From Kofleriaceae bacterium (GTDB taxonomy: Bacteria; Myxococcota_A; Polyangia; Haliangiales; Haliangiaceae): a stretch of DNA of 64,000 nucleotides. The position numbers and the translations under genes are program-made. This document shows, piece by piece, positions 10,738 to 19,365 of this stretch. Below the pieces are notes generated by a model. The model made no database searches. It saw only the letters and a program-made list of their open reading frames with translations, and was not told where the DNA came from. Position 1 is the stretch's first letter. Each line of letters starts with the position of its first letter. The stretch spans positions 1-64,000 of the forward strand of contig JAGPCO010000012.1 in the NCBI GenBank assembly GCA_018058095.1, written 5' to 3'.

Positions 10738-11856
10738 ATGTCCATCCGTCGCACCGCCCAGCTCCTCACTGCCGGCCTGCTCGGCACGCTCGCCTGCAGC
10801 CGCGACCAGCCCGGCAGTCGCGACCAGCCGGCCGCGCCGGCGGCGGCGCCCACCGACGGCACCACCCCCGCGCCGCGGGCCGCGGCCGCGGCGCCGCCCG
10901 CGCCCACCGCCACGGCGACGCCGGTGGCGCCGGTGGCGCCCGCGACCATCACCCTGGCGGCGCCGGCGGCCTCCGGTGGCGGCCCGAAGGTGGCGCAGCG
11001 GTGTGCGCTCGACGGTGCACCGCTCGGCCAGCATCCGGCCCTGGTCACCGTCGACGACGCCATCTACGTGAGCGACGGCGCTGCGGTCAGGCGCTACCGG
11101 CACGACGGCGGCGGCGATGGCGACGGCTGCACGCTCGCCCTCGACGCCGGCTTCGGCCGCGCCGGACAGGTGGCTATTCCCGCGCTCGAGCCGAAGCCGC
11201 AGACCCTCGGCAAGGGCCCCATCTACATGCAGTCGGGCGGCGCCGACTGGAAGCTGGGCGCGGCCGCCGGTGGGGTGTATGCGTTCGACCTGCTGCGCGG
11301 CCTGTACCGGGTCGATCGAGGGCGGTGGGAGCCAGCGTGCAAGGACCTGCAGGGGCTGCGCGCGCTGGCCGGCCACGGCAAGAGCGTCACGGTGTGGCGC
11401 GACGGCGTGCAGGCGCTGGCGCTGCGCGGCTGCAAGCTCGGTGAGACGCAGACCAAGGCGGTGCGCGCGCTCGGCGCGGTCGGCGCCGACCTGTGGATCG
11501 CGCGCGATGGCAAGACCCTCGAGCGCCGAGCCGCCGGCGAGTCGACCGCCAGCGCCACCATCACCAGCGGCGACAGCTTCGCCCCCGGTGGCTTCTGCTC
11601 GCTGACGGCAGTGACCGCCTGTGGCGACGGCGTGTGTGTCGTCGACAACAACTGCATGAAGATCGCCCGGTTCGACCGGGCCGGGCAGTTCACCCGCGAG
11701 CTGGACACCGGCGCGTTGTTCGCGACGCGGCCGTACGGCCTGTCGGGCGCCAGCACCAGCGCCGGGGGCGACCTGTTCCTGGCCGCGACCCACCGCGAGC
11801 CGGGCGCCGGCGCCGGCGAAGGCGCGATCTACCGGATCGCAGCGGCGGAGTTCTGA
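10738..11856 (+). CDS. Lipoprotein with beta-propeller-like body
   Basis: A 372-residue protein with an N-terminal signal and lipobox LACS, then a Pro/Ala/Thr linker to about residue 80. The body has repeated strand-turn units ending in aromatic or basic turns (GVYAFDLLRGLYRVD, KSVTVWRDGVQALALRGCK, GADLWIARDGKTLERR, VCVVDNNCMKIARFDR). These resemble propeller blades, including NHL-type ones. AAGGAG precedes the ATG. It is the second gene of a two-lipoprotein unit. Its role is unknown; a surface binding function is possible. Confidence 0.6.
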   Translation: MSIRRTAQLLTAGLLGTLACSRDQPGSRDQPAAPAAAPTDGTTPAPRAAAAAPPAPTATATPVAPVAPATITLAAPAASGGGPKVAQRCALDGAPLGQHPALVTVDDAIYVSDGAAVRRYRHDGGGDGDGCTLALDAGFGRAGQVAIPALEPKPQTLGKGPIYMQSGGADWKLGAAAGGVYAFDLLRGLYRVDRGRWEPACKDLQGLRALAGHGKSVTVWRDGVQALALRGCKLGETQTKAVRALGAVGADLWIARDGKTLERRAAGESTASATITSGDSFAPGGFCSLTAVTACGDGVCVVDNNCMKIARFDRAGQFTRELDTGALFATRPYGLSGASTSAGGDLFLAATHREPGAGAGEGAIYRIAAAEF

Positions 11857-11869
11857 CCGGCGCCGGCGA

Positions 11870-12526
11870 TCACGGCAGCGGGCAGGCCCACGTCGCCCGG
11901 GCGTTGACGATGCGGCGCGGCCCGACCGGCTTGTGGCCCGGCCACTGCAGCGACACCCGCAGCGTGGCGTCGGCGAGCCCGGCGCCGAGGGTCAAGGCCG
12001 GGTCGTCGATGACCGTCTCGCCCGGGCGGACCGGGCCGTCGTCGCGCTGGTTGTAGGTGCCGACGCCGGCCCGGTACAGCTCGATGAGCGGCCCGACCGC
12101 GCGGTAGTTCTCGTAGCGGTAGGTGGTGCCGACCGGCCCGCTCAGCGCGACGTCGGCGGAGATCTGCAGGATCGAGCCGTCGGGCAGGCAGGCCCGCACC
12201 AGCGTGCCGTCGCCGACCGCGAACCGGTTGGTGGCCTTCTCGTGCAGCCCACCGCACAGGGCCGGCACCTCGGCCGAGACGTCGACGCCATCGCCGCGCA
12301 GCTCGACGGTGGCGCGGCCGACGCGTTGCCCGGCGACGGCGGCGGGGGTGCAGCCCTTGCTGGCCCAGGTGCCGGCGGCGAGCTCGGCGGTGGCGACGGC
12401 GTTGCTGGCGGGCGGCCCGGCCGGCCCCGGAGGCACGGCGCGGGCCGGCGCCGCCGCGCGGTCGTCACGACACGCCGCCGCGCCGGCGAGCGCGGCGACG
12501 CAGGAGATCCACGTCATCGAGGCCAT
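11870..12526 (-). CDS. Hypothetical lipoprotein
   Basis: A 218-residue protein whose signal peptide ends in GAAAC (Cys about residue 19). A Pro/Ala linker follows, then a beta-rich domain with VELRGDGVDVSAEVPALC and YENYRAVGPLIELYRAGVG. No family was recognised. The start is the ATG at 12526; the frame upstream of it is antisense to the ThrE-like gene. TAGGCT ends 7 nt before the ATG, in line with a leaderless message. It is convergent with the preceding lipoprotein gene and divergent from the exporter gene. Confidence 0.5.
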   Translation of the reverse strand: MASMTWISCVAALAGAAACRDDRAAAPARAVPPGPAGPPASNAVATAELAAGTWASKGCTPAAVAGQRVGRATVELRGDGVDVSAEVPALCGGLHEKATNRFAVGDGTLVRACLPDGSILQISADVALSGPVGTTYRYENYRAVGPLIELYRAGVGTYNQRDDGPVRPGETVIDDPALTLGAGLADATLRVSLQWPGHKPVGPRRIVNARATWACPLP

Positions 12527-12533
12527 GCGCGCC

Positions 12534-12539
12534 AGCCTA
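12534..12539 (-). promoter_or_regulatory. -10 element, 7 nt before the lipoprotein start
   Basis: The minus strand reads TAGGCT, then 7 nt, then the ATG at 12526. Confidence 0.4.
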
Positions 12540-12585
12540 CCGCGACGGCCGGCGGCCGGGGACGTGCACCGCCACCGGCGCGGAG

Positions 12586-12591
12586 TACCAT
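12586..12591 (+). promoter_or_regulatory. -10 element, 8 nt before the ThrE-like start
   Basis: TACCAT lies 8 nt before the ATG at 12600, so the transcript would begin at about the start codon. Confidence 0.4.
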
Positions 12592-12599
12592 GCCCCGGC

Positions 12600-13832
12600 A
12601 TGGAGTCCGCCCGCCCCGCCGCGCCGCCGCCCGACGAGCACGCGGCGATCGACTTCGTGCTGGCGCTGGGCCGGGCCCTGCACCGGTACGGCACCCCGGC
12701 CCACCGGCTGGAGGAAGCGATGACCGTGGTGTGCGGCAAGCTCGGCCTGCGCGCCGAGATCTTCTCGACACCGACGACCCTCATCCTCAGCTTCGGCGAG
12801 CCGGCCGAGCTGCGCACCCGCATGATGCGGGTCGACACCGGCGAGCTCGACCTCGGCAAGCTGGCCAAGGTCGACGCCCTGGCCGGCGCGGTCGTCGCCC
12901 ACCAGCTGCCGATCGAGGAGGGCTCGCGCCAGCTGCAGGCCATCCTCGACGCGCCGCCGCTGTACGGCCGCGTGGTCAGCACGTTGACCCACGCCGTCAG
13001 CGCCGGCGCGATCGCCGTGTTCTTCGGCGGCGCCCTGGCCGACGTCGCCGCCGCCGCCAGCATCGGCCTCCTGCTCGGGGCGCTGGCCCTGGTCATGCGG
13101 CGCTCGACCACCCAGGCCCGGGTGTTCGAGCTGGTCGGCGCCGCCGTGGCCGCCTTCGCCGCCAACGCGGCGGCGGCGATCTACCCGCTGACCTCGTCGC
13201 TGGTCACGGTCGCGGCGCTCATCGTCCTCTTGCCCGGCATGTCGCTGACGGTGGCCATCACCGAGCTGGCCACCCGCAACCTCATCTCCGGCACCGCTCG
13301 CCTGATGTCGGCAATCATCGTCCTGCTCGAGCTGGCGGTCGGCGTCGCCCTGGGCGAGGAGCTGGCGCGCCGCCTGCTGACCGTGCCGCTGGCGGTGGCG
13401 CCGACGCCCCTGCCGGCGTGGTCGCACTGGGTCGCGCTGGCGGCGGCGGCGCTGGCGGTCACCATCGTCGTCCGCGCCGAGCGACGCGCCGCCGGCTGGA
13501 TCGTCGCCGCCAGCGTGGCCGGCTACGTCGGGGCGCGGGTCGGCGTGGCCTGGCTCGACGGCCAGCTCGGCGTCATGCTGGGCGGCTTCGCGCTCGGCTG
13601 CCTGGCCAACGTGTACGCCCGCGTGCTCGACCGCCCGGCCCAGGTCGTGCTCACCCCGGCGGCGCTGCTGCTGGTACCGGGCAGCATGGGCTTCCGTGGC
13701 ATGACCAGCCTGCTCGCGCACGACACGGTGTCGGGGGTGGAGACGGTGTTCGCCATGTTCGTCGCCGCCACCGCCATCGTCGGTGGCCTGCTCATCGCCA
13801 ACGCCGTGGTGTCGCCGCGCCGCGTGCTGTAG
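12600..13832 (+). CDS. Threonine/serine exporter (ThrE) family membrane protein
   Basis: A 410-residue protein of the ThrE family, in which a cytoplasmic N-terminal domain precedes about ten TM helices. The N-terminal part shows the family pattern: FVLALGRALHRYGTPAHRLE, EIFSTPTTLILSFGE and ELDLGKLAKVDAL. Hydrophobic segments then start at about residue 130. The C-terminal half (TPAALLLVPGSMGFRGM) is the ThrE_2 region. Both halves are fused in one chain, as in the Corynebacterium exporter. The substrate is probably small neutral amino acids or peptides (family knowledge). It stands alone and is not part of an obvious operon. Confidence 0.85.
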   Translation: MESARPAAPPPDEHAAIDFVLALGRALHRYGTPAHRLEEAMTVVCGKLGLRAEIFSTPTTLILSFGEPAELRTRMMRVDTGELDLGKLAKVDALAGAVVAHQLPIEEGSRQLQAILDAPPLYGRVVSTLTHAVSAGAIAVFFGGALADVAAAASIGLLLGALALVMRRSTTQARVFELVGAAVAAFAANAAAAIYPLTSSLVTVAALIVLLPGMSLTVAITELATRNLISGTARLMSAIIVLLELAVGVALGEELARRLLTVPLAVAPTPLPAWSHWVALAAAALAVTIVVRAERRAAGWIVAASVAGYVGARVGVAWLDGQLGVMLGGFALGCLANVYARVLDRPAQVVLTPAALLLVPGSMGFRGMTSLLAHDTVSGVETVFAMFVAATAIVGGLLIANAVVSPRRVL

Positions 13833-13853
13833 CGGCGCGGCGGGCGACCGAGG

Positions 13854-13912
13854 CCAGGCCGCGCCAGGCCGCGCCAGGCCGCGCCAGGCCGCGCCAGGCC
13901 GCGCCAGGCCGC
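13854..13912. repeat. 10-bp tandem repeat, about six units
   Basis: Five exact copies of GCGCCAGGCC span 13861-13910, with partial units on both sides. The array fills most of the gap between the ThrE-like and QueD-like genes. The units are too short, and lack spacers, to be CRISPR. Confidence 0.9.
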
Positions 13913-13928
13913 ATGTTATAGCCAGCGC

Positions 13929-14453
13929 ATGTCGACGAGCCCGCTCCCGCCGCGCCCGGACCGCCGCTACCGCCTGGTGGTCGCGCGCGAGCAGTACAAG
14001 TTCTCGTGCGCGCACATGACGGTGTTCCCCGACGGCAGCAAGGAGCGCCTGCACGGGCACAACTACCAGCTCACCCTGGCGCTCGAGCTACGCGACGTCT
14101 CGTTCGCGGCGATGGTCCCGTTCTCCGACCTCAAGGACGTGCTGGCCGCGCTGTGCACGGCGTGGAAGGAGCGGGTCCTCCTGGCCGACCGCAACCCGCA
14201 CTTCGAGCTGGTGCGCGACGACGGCCACGAGGTCGAGTTTCGCCTGTGCGGCGAGCGCTACGTCCTGCCAGCCGGCGACGTGCTGCGCCTGCCGCTCGAC
14301 AACATCGCCGTCGAGCCGCTGGCGGCCCACGTCGCCGACCACGTGGCGGCGGCCGCGGCGGCGGTGCTGGCCCAGCCGCACGTGCTCGGGTACGAGGTCG
14401 GCGTGTACGAGCAGCCCGGTCAGGGCGCGACCTGCGTCGTCGCGCTGCGCTGA
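13929..14453 (+). CDS. queD: 6-pyruvoyl-tetrahydropterin synthase / QueD family enzyme
   Basis: A 174-residue member of the PTPS/6-carboxytetrahydropterin synthase family. QueD makes the second intermediate of queuosine/7-deazaguanine synthesis from dihydroneopterin triphosphate. The zinc-binding histidines lie in QYKFSCAHM and in ERLHGHNYQLTL. A C-terminal EVGVYEQPGQGA fits the family's strand with the substrate-anchoring Glu. Other queuosine genes are not in the window, so a PTPS or folate-related role is possible. A TATAG-containing sequence lies about 7 nt before the ATG. Confidence 0.8.
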   Translation: MSTSPLPPRPDRRYRLVVAREQYKFSCAHMTVFPDGSKERLHGHNYQLTLALELRDVSFAAMVPFSDLKDVLAALCTAWKERVLLADRNPHFELVRDDGHEVEFRLCGERYVLPAGDVLRLPLDNIAVEPLAAHVADHVAAAAAAVLAQPHVLGYEVGVYEQPGQGATCVVALR

Positions 14454-14558
14454 GGACGGGCGCCCCATCCCGTCGGGCGCAGATCTCGCGCCGCCGGCGG
14501 CGCCGCCTTGCAGATCCTGCGGACTGAACCAGCGGCGGGCACGGTCGAACCGTCGAGC

Positions 14559-15131
14559 ATGGCCAAGCCCCCTGCCCCATCCGAGCCGTCGTCCGCGGTC
14601 GACCTCATCGACGCCAGCTTTCGCCGCTGCACCGGCAAGCCGACCTTCCTCGATCGCTTCTACGAGCGGTTCCTGCGCAGCGATCCGTCGATCGGCAAGA
14701 TGTTCGAGCGGACCGACATGGGCAAGCAGAAGGACCTGCTCAAGCACGGCCTCATGATGATCGTGCTGTTCCGGCGCGGCAGCGCCGCCGGGGTCGCCAC
14801 CCTCAACCGGCTGGGCCGGACCCACGGCTCGACCGGCATGAAGATCACGCCGGACATGTACCGGCACTGGACCGAGGCGCTGATCGGCACGATGCGCGAG
14901 CACGACCCGGAGTGGAACCCGGGGCTCGAGCGCGAGTGGCGGGCGACCGCGCGCGACGCCATCGACCACATGCGGGCGGTCGACTCCCAGGCCACGACCC
15001 GGGCGGCGACCACCGCCACCTCGGCGACGGTGGCGGCCGGCGCCAGCGCCGCTGCGGTGACGCGCCCGGCCGCGCCGGCGCCCGCGACCAGCCCCAGGCT
15101 GACGCCGCCGGCTGGCCCGACCCGGCGCTGA
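14559..15131 (+). CDS. Single-domain globin with disordered tail
   Basis: A 190-residue protein when started at ATG 14559; an earlier start at 14508 would add 17 residues. The globin fold spans about residues 12-140: FLDRFYERFLRSDPSIGKMF, LLKHGLMMIV, LGRTHGSTGMKI with the likely haem-ligating His, and YRHWTEALIGTMREHDPEW. The last 45 residues are a low-complexity Ala/Thr/Pro tail. Possible roles are oxygen or NO sensing or detoxification (family knowledge). No partner domain is present. Confidence 0.8.
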   Translation: MAKPPAPSEPSSAVDLIDASFRRCTGKPTFLDRFYERFLRSDPSIGKMFERTDMGKQKDLLKHGLMMIVLFRRGSAAGVATLNRLGRTHGSTGMKITPDMYRHWTEALIGTMREHDPEWNPGLEREWRATARDAIDHMRAVDSQATTRAATTATSATVAAGASAAAVTRPAAPAPATSPRLTPPAGPTRR

Positions 15132-15172
15132 CGACCGAGTGCGCCACCAGGTGCACGGCGTGGGCTTGTCGG

Positions 15173-15209
15173 CCTGTGCCCGTGCCCGTGCCCCCGCGTC
15201 CGATCGCTC
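15173..15209. repeat. CCCGTG repeat element, copy A
   Basis: A short run of CCCGTG-like hexamers is followed by CCGATCGCTCGGG. The same combination recurs in opposite orientation at about 33190-33236, and a related version lies at 48667-48763. This copy sits in the convergent gap between the globin and cheA-like genes. Confidence 0.6.
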
Positions 15210-15258
15210 GGGTCGCTTGACGCCCCGGCGACGGCCGCGTGCGCAACCCACGGCTGGC

Positions 15259-17226
15259 TCAGCGCCGAGCGGTCGGCAACACGACGCGCAGGGTGGTGCC
15301 CTCGCCCTGGCGCGATCGCAGCTCGGCCTGCCCACCCAGGTCCTCGGCCAGCGCGCGGATGACGTCCATGCCGACGCCGCGACCCGACACCGCGGTCACC
15401 GCCTCGGCGGTCGAGAAGCCGGGGTGGAACAGGATCTCGAGCACCGCGTCGTGCGCCAGCCCGGCCGCGACGTCGGCGTCGATGAGGCCGCGCGCGACCG
15501 CACGCGCGCGCACCCGATCGGGATCGATCCCGGCCCCGTCGTCGCGCACCTCGCACACGATGGCGCCGTGATCGACCTCGCTGCGGATGGTGATCGACAG
15601 CTGGCCGTGCACCGGCTTGCCGGCGAGGACCCGGACGTCCGACTCCTCGATGCCGTGGTCGAGCGCGTTGCGCACGGCGTGGACCAGGATGTCGCCCAGG
15701 GCGCGGTGGACGTCGGACGGGACCCGGGTCGCGGCGAGGTGGAGGCCGACCTCGACCGTCTTGCCCAGCTCCGCCGCCACGGTGGTGGCGATGCGGCTGG
15801 CCCGGCGCCCGAGGTCCGTCACCGGGACCCAGGTCAGCTGGCCGACGACCGCGGCCAGGCCGTCGACGGCGGCGGCCATGGGCGACGACAGCCCGGACGT
15901 CCCGGCCGCGGTCGCCACCACCACCGCGGTGGCGCGCTGGACCTCGCGGCGCGACACCTCGGCCTCGTCGACCGCCTCGTCCTCGGGACACGGCGCGAAC
16001 ATCGCCGCCAGGTCGCGCAGGGCGGTGCTGAGGTGGCTGGGATCGTCGACCTCGTCGACCAGGCCACGCAGGCCGGCCCCGCCGGGCGAGGCGGCGACCT
16101 CGACCAGGCGGGCGATGGCGACGACGTCGATGCTGGCCGCGGCCAGCCGGCTCGGGCCGTGCTCGTCGGGCCCGAGCTGGGGCCGGATCAGCTCGGCCAG
16201 CATCGCCGGGCCGGCGTCCGACACCTGCAGCTCGTTGTACAGGGCGCGGTAGACCGGCAGGACCTGGCCGACCACGCTGGCCCATTCCCGCGGGTCGGCG
16301 GCGGCGACCAGCCCGGCCAGCGCGAACAGGCCGTGGTGGCGCGCGACCGCGGCCAGGGTGCCCTGGTCGGGCACGCCGGCCAGCAGGTACCGGGCCAGGT
16401 CGTCGAAGGCGTGCATCATGTCGCGCTGACCGTCGCGGCGGGCGCACAGGCGGACCATCGCCCGCAGGCTGGTCATACGCGCGCGCAGGTCGATCACCGC
16501 CTCGTCGGAGACCGGCTCGCGGCAGGCGCGCCAGCCGTCGAGGAGCTCCTCGCTGGCGTGGGCCAGGTCGGCCAGCTCGCGCCGGTGCAGGCCGCGCGCG
16601 TTGGCCTTGAGGGTGTGCAGCGCGCGAAACATGCGGTGCAGCGGCGGGCGCGCCTCGGGTTGCTCGGCCAGCTCGAGCAGGGCCTCGTCGCAGGTGTCGA
16701 GCAGCCCGGCGGCGTCGATGGCGAAGCGCTGCAGCTCCTCGGGGTCGACCTCGGACGAGGCCGCGACCGGGACGGCCTCGGCCTCGTCCGGGGCGGCGCC
16801 GGCCAGCACGAACAGCACGACCCCGGCGACGGTGCCGGTCCGGGGCCACGGCCCGACCTCGAGCACCAGCCCCGGCTGGCCCGGCCGCTCGATCAGCGTC
16901 GGCGCCACGCCGGCCGCCAGGCCGAAGTCGGCGGCGTCGTTGCCGCAGGCCATGGCCAGGGTGAGCTGCAGGGCGCCGACCTCCATCGCCGACGACGACA
17001 GGCCGAGCGCGACGAACGCGGCGCGGCCGACGACGTCGGCCAGCTCGAGCGGGCTGCGCCAGCCGGCCTCGGCCGCCAGCACGACGCCCTCGGCGTCGAC
17101 CACCAGCACGGCCCCGGGGTAGGCGCCGGCCAGCGCCGCCGCCGCCGACGTCGAGGGCAGGCCGGTCAGCCGGGACGGATCCCAGGCGTCCGCGTCGCGC
17201 AGCTGCGACCCGACGGCCGAGCTCAT
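15259..17226 (-). CDS. CheA-like histidine kinase without CheW domain
   Basis: A 655-residue protein. A PAS-like N-terminal sensor region (GAVLVVDAEGVVLAAEAGW) precedes an Hpt domain whose phosphoacceptor is His204 in FRALHTLKANARG. The C-terminal ATPase domain has the N box HAVRNALDHGIE, the G1 box VRDDGAGIDPDR and the G2 box GRGVGMDVI. The chain ends just after the ATPase, so the CheW-like P5 domain that couples CheA to receptors is absent. It therefore probably does not join a standard chemoreceptor array. The start is ATG 17226, overlapping the cheX-like stop by 4 nt. As the last gene of the operon, it is the obvious phosphate donor for the CheY-like protein encoded first. Confidence 0.88.
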   Translation of the reverse strand: MSSAVGSQLRDADAWDPSRLTGLPSTSAAAALAGAYPGAVLVVDAEGVVLAAEAGWRSPLELADVVGRAAFVALGLSSSAMEVGALQLTLAMACGNDAADFGLAAGVAPTLIERPGQPGLVLEVGPWPRTGTVAGVVLFVLAGAAPDEAEAVPVAASSEVDPEELQRFAIDAAGLLDTCDEALLELAEQPEARPPLHRMFRALHTLKANARGLHRRELADLAHASEELLDGWRACREPVSDEAVIDLRARMTSLRAMVRLCARRDGQRDMMHAFDDLARYLLAGVPDQGTLAAVARHHGLFALAGLVAAADPREWASVVGQVLPVYRALYNELQVSDAGPAMLAELIRPQLGPDEHGPSRLAAASIDVVAIARLVEVAASPGGAGLRGLVDEVDDPSHLSTALRDLAAMFAPCPEDEAVDEAEVSRREVQRATAVVVATAAGTSGLSSPMAAAVDGLAAVVGQLTWVPVTDLGRRASRIATTVAAELGKTVEVGLHLAATRVPSDVHRALGDILVHAVRNALDHGIEESDVRVLAGKPVHGQLSITIRSEVDHGAIVCEVRDDGAGIDPDRVRARAVARGLIDADVAAGLAHDAVLEILFHPGFSTAEAVTAVSGRGVGMDVIRALAEDLGGQAELRSRQGEGTTLRVVLPTARR

Positions 17227-17714
17227 GAGATCGCGCCGCCGGGCTGGATGAACACCCGCATCCGCCCGTGCGGCGTGGCCACCGTGAACTCGCTGGCGTC
17301 GTCCGGGCACTCGACCGCGGCCACCACCGGCGGCGCCAGCTCGAGGGCCAGGCCAGCCGCCTCCAGCACCTGGGCCGCGTTGCCGAGCATGACGTTGGCC
17401 AGCTCGCACGCGGCGTCGACCGGCGCGCAGTCGGTCAGCCCCGCGCCGCGGGCCATGGCCGCGGTCACGGCCCGGGCCAGCGAGGGCGAGAAGACCCAGG
17501 TCACGACGTCGATCTGGCCGCCGCTGGTGGCGATGCTGACGGAGATGTTCGGCGTGCCGTCGGCATCGGCGACGACCGGCCCGGCCTCGCCGTCCGGCAG
17601 GTAGTGGCGCAGCACCCGGGCCATCACCTCGATGACCTGGCCGACCAGCTCGAGGCTGGTGCCGGCGCCCGGCGGCGGAGTCGGCGTCGCCGCGGCGCGA
17701 CCGTGGCCGGCCAT
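17223..17714 (-). CDS. CheX/CheC-type chemotaxis phosphatase-like protein
   Basis: A 163-residue protein with a CheX-like core. The motif ACELANVMLGNAAQVL carries the E-x2-N pair that CheX/CheC phosphatases insert into CheY to hydrolyse its phosphoaspartate. SISIATSGG-like and VVTWVFSPSLARAVTAAM strands match the fold. It is encoded 1 nt after the stop of the pilus-type ATPase and overlaps the cheA-like start. Family knowledge suggests it resets the CheY-like response regulator of this operon. Confidence 0.75.
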   Translation of the reverse strand: MAGHGRAAATPTPPPGAGTSLELVGQVIEVMARVLRHYLPDGEAGPVVADADGTPNISVSIATSGGQIDVVTWVFSPSLARAVTAAMARGAGLTDCAPVDAACELANVMLGNAAQVLEAAGLALELAPPVVAAVECPDDASEFTVATPHGRMRVFIQPGGAIS

Positions 17715-17715
17715 G

Positions 17716-19365
17716 TCAGCTCCGCACCACGCGCAGCACCTCGCGCGCGGTGGTGACCCCGGCCAGGTAGTAGCGCAGCGCCTGGAAGCGCATCGAGCGG
17801 AACCCGCTGGCGCCGACGTGGGCGCGGATCTCGTCGGCGGTGGCGCCGCCGGCGATGATGACGCGCAGGCGGTCGTCGACCTCGAGCAGCTCGCGGATGG
17901 CGACGCGTCCTGAGAAACCGGTGCGACCACATGCGGCGCAGCCGCGCCCACGCGCCGGCTCGCAGCCGTGCGGCAGCTCGGGCAGGCCGAGCGCCTCCAG
18001 CTCGACCTCGTCGGGGACGTGCGGCACCGCACACGCGGTGCACACCTTGCGCATCAGCCGCTGGGCGACCACGCCGAGCAGCGACGGCGCCACCAGGTGC
18101 GGCTCGATGCCGAGCTCGGTCAGGCGGAGGATCGCGCTGGCGGCGTCGTTGGTGTGGAGCGAGGTCATCACCAGGTGGCCGGTCAGCGCGGCCTCGGCGG
18201 CGATGACCCCGGTCTCGCGGTCGCGCACCTCGCCGACCAGGATCACGTCGGGGTCCTGGCGCAGGATCGAGCGCAGCGCGTTGGCGAAGGTGAGCCCGCG
18301 CTTGACGTTGATGCCGACCTGGTTGATCCCGGCCAGCTGGTACTCGATGGGGTCCTCGACGGTGACGATGTTGAGCTCGGGGCTGCGCACCGCGTTGAGC
18401 GCGGAGTACAGCGTCGTGCTCTTGCCGCTCCCGGTCGGGCCGGTCACCAGGATGAGGCCGTACGGGTTGCGGATCATCCGCTCGAACGCGGTGCGCTGCT
18501 CGGGCTCGAAGCCGAGCGCGTCGAGCGGGAGCGCCGCCTTGCGGTTGTCGAGGATGCGGCACACGACCTTCTCGCCCCAGTAGGTCGGCAGCACCGACAC
18601 GCGCAGGTCGAGGTCGCCCTGCCCGGTCGCGACCTTGATGCGGCCGTCCTGCGGCACGTGCCGGGTCGAGATGTCGAGGTTGGCCAGCACCTTGAGGCGC
18701 GAGGTGATGGCCGGGTGCAGGTCGGCCGAGCACGTCGCCGCGCGCCGGAGCATGCCGTCGACCCGGTAGCGGACGATGGTCTCGGCCTCGCTCGCCTCGA
18801 CGTGGATGTCGCTGGCCCCGGCCTCGAGCGCCCGTGCCAGCACACCGTTGACGAACTGGCTGGCCTCGGCCAGCGCCTCCTGGGTCAAGCTCTCGCTGCC
18901 GTCGAGCTCGGGCGCGGTGCGCGGCTCGTACAGCCGGCGGTAGGCCCGATCGATCTCGGCCGGCGACGCGATCATCACGTTGATGGTGCGGCGCAGCTCG
19001 CGCCCGAGCCAGTCGAACACCTCGAGCTGGGTCGGGTCGTACGTCGCGACCGACAGCTCCTGCCCGCTGGTGAACACCGGCACCACGCGGTGCTTGTCGG
19101 CGAACGCCTTGGGGATGAGCGCGGCCAGCTCGAGCGACAGCTCGAGGCCGTCGAGCTCGACCCGCGGCAGCCGGAACTGCTGGGCGATGGCCTCGACCGC
19201 CTCCTCGGGGCTGGCGAAGCCGGCCGCCATCTGCCCACCGGCGCGGCGGGCGCGCAGGGCCTCGATGGCCATGGCGCCGCGGCTGAGCGCGGTGTGGACG
19301 CCGCTGGTCCGCCCCGCCGGCGGCGGTGTGGCCGGGCCGGCGCTGGGCGCGGTGGCGACCTTCAC
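17716..19365 (-). CDS. PilB/GspE-type secretion ATPase
   Basis: A 549-residue ATPase of the type II secretion/type IV pilus extension class. An N-terminal MshEN/GspE-N-like domain (about 45-150) precedes the motor domain. Seen directly are Walker A GPTGSGKST (about 309-317), the Asp box TVEDPIEYQ, Walker B region DVILVGEVRDRETG and the His box GHLVMTSLHTNDAA. Four C-terminal cysteines form the GspE zinc motif (CTAC and CAAC). The GTG start at 19365 overlaps the zinc-ribbon gene stop by 4 nt. It energises pseudopilus or pilus assembly; no platform protein (PilC/GspF) or pilin is in this operon. Placement among chemosensory genes suggests motor output under CheY control (inference). Confidence 0.92.
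   Translation of the reverse strand: MKVATAPSAGPATPPPAGRTSGVHTALSRGAMAIEALRARRAGGQMAAGFASPEEAVEAIAQQFRLPRVELDGLELSLELAALIPKAFADKHRVVPVFTSGQELSVATYDPTQLEVFDWLGRELRRTINVMIASPAEIDRAYRRLYEPRTAPELDGSESLTQEALAEASQFVNGVLARALEAGASDIHVEASEAETIVRYRVDGMLRRAATCSADLHPAITSRLKVLANLDISTRHVPQDGRIKVATGQGDLDLRVSVLPTYWGEKVVCRILDNRKAALPLDALGFEPEQRTAFERMIRNPYGLILVTGPTGSGKSTTLYSALNAVRSPELNIVTVEDPIEYQLAGINQVGINVKRGLTFANALRSILRQDPDVILVGEVRDRETGVIAAEAALTGHLVMTSLHTNDAASAILRLTELGIEPHLVAPSLLGVVAQRLMRKVCTACAVPHVPDEVELEALGLPELPHGCEPARGRGCAACGRTGFSGRVAIRELLEVDDRLRVIIAGGATADEIRAHVGASGFRSMRFQALRYYLAGVTTAREVLRVVRS

Noticed and set aside
13854-13912. CRISPR array
   Set aside because: The repeats are 10 bp with no spacers, and no cas genes are present.
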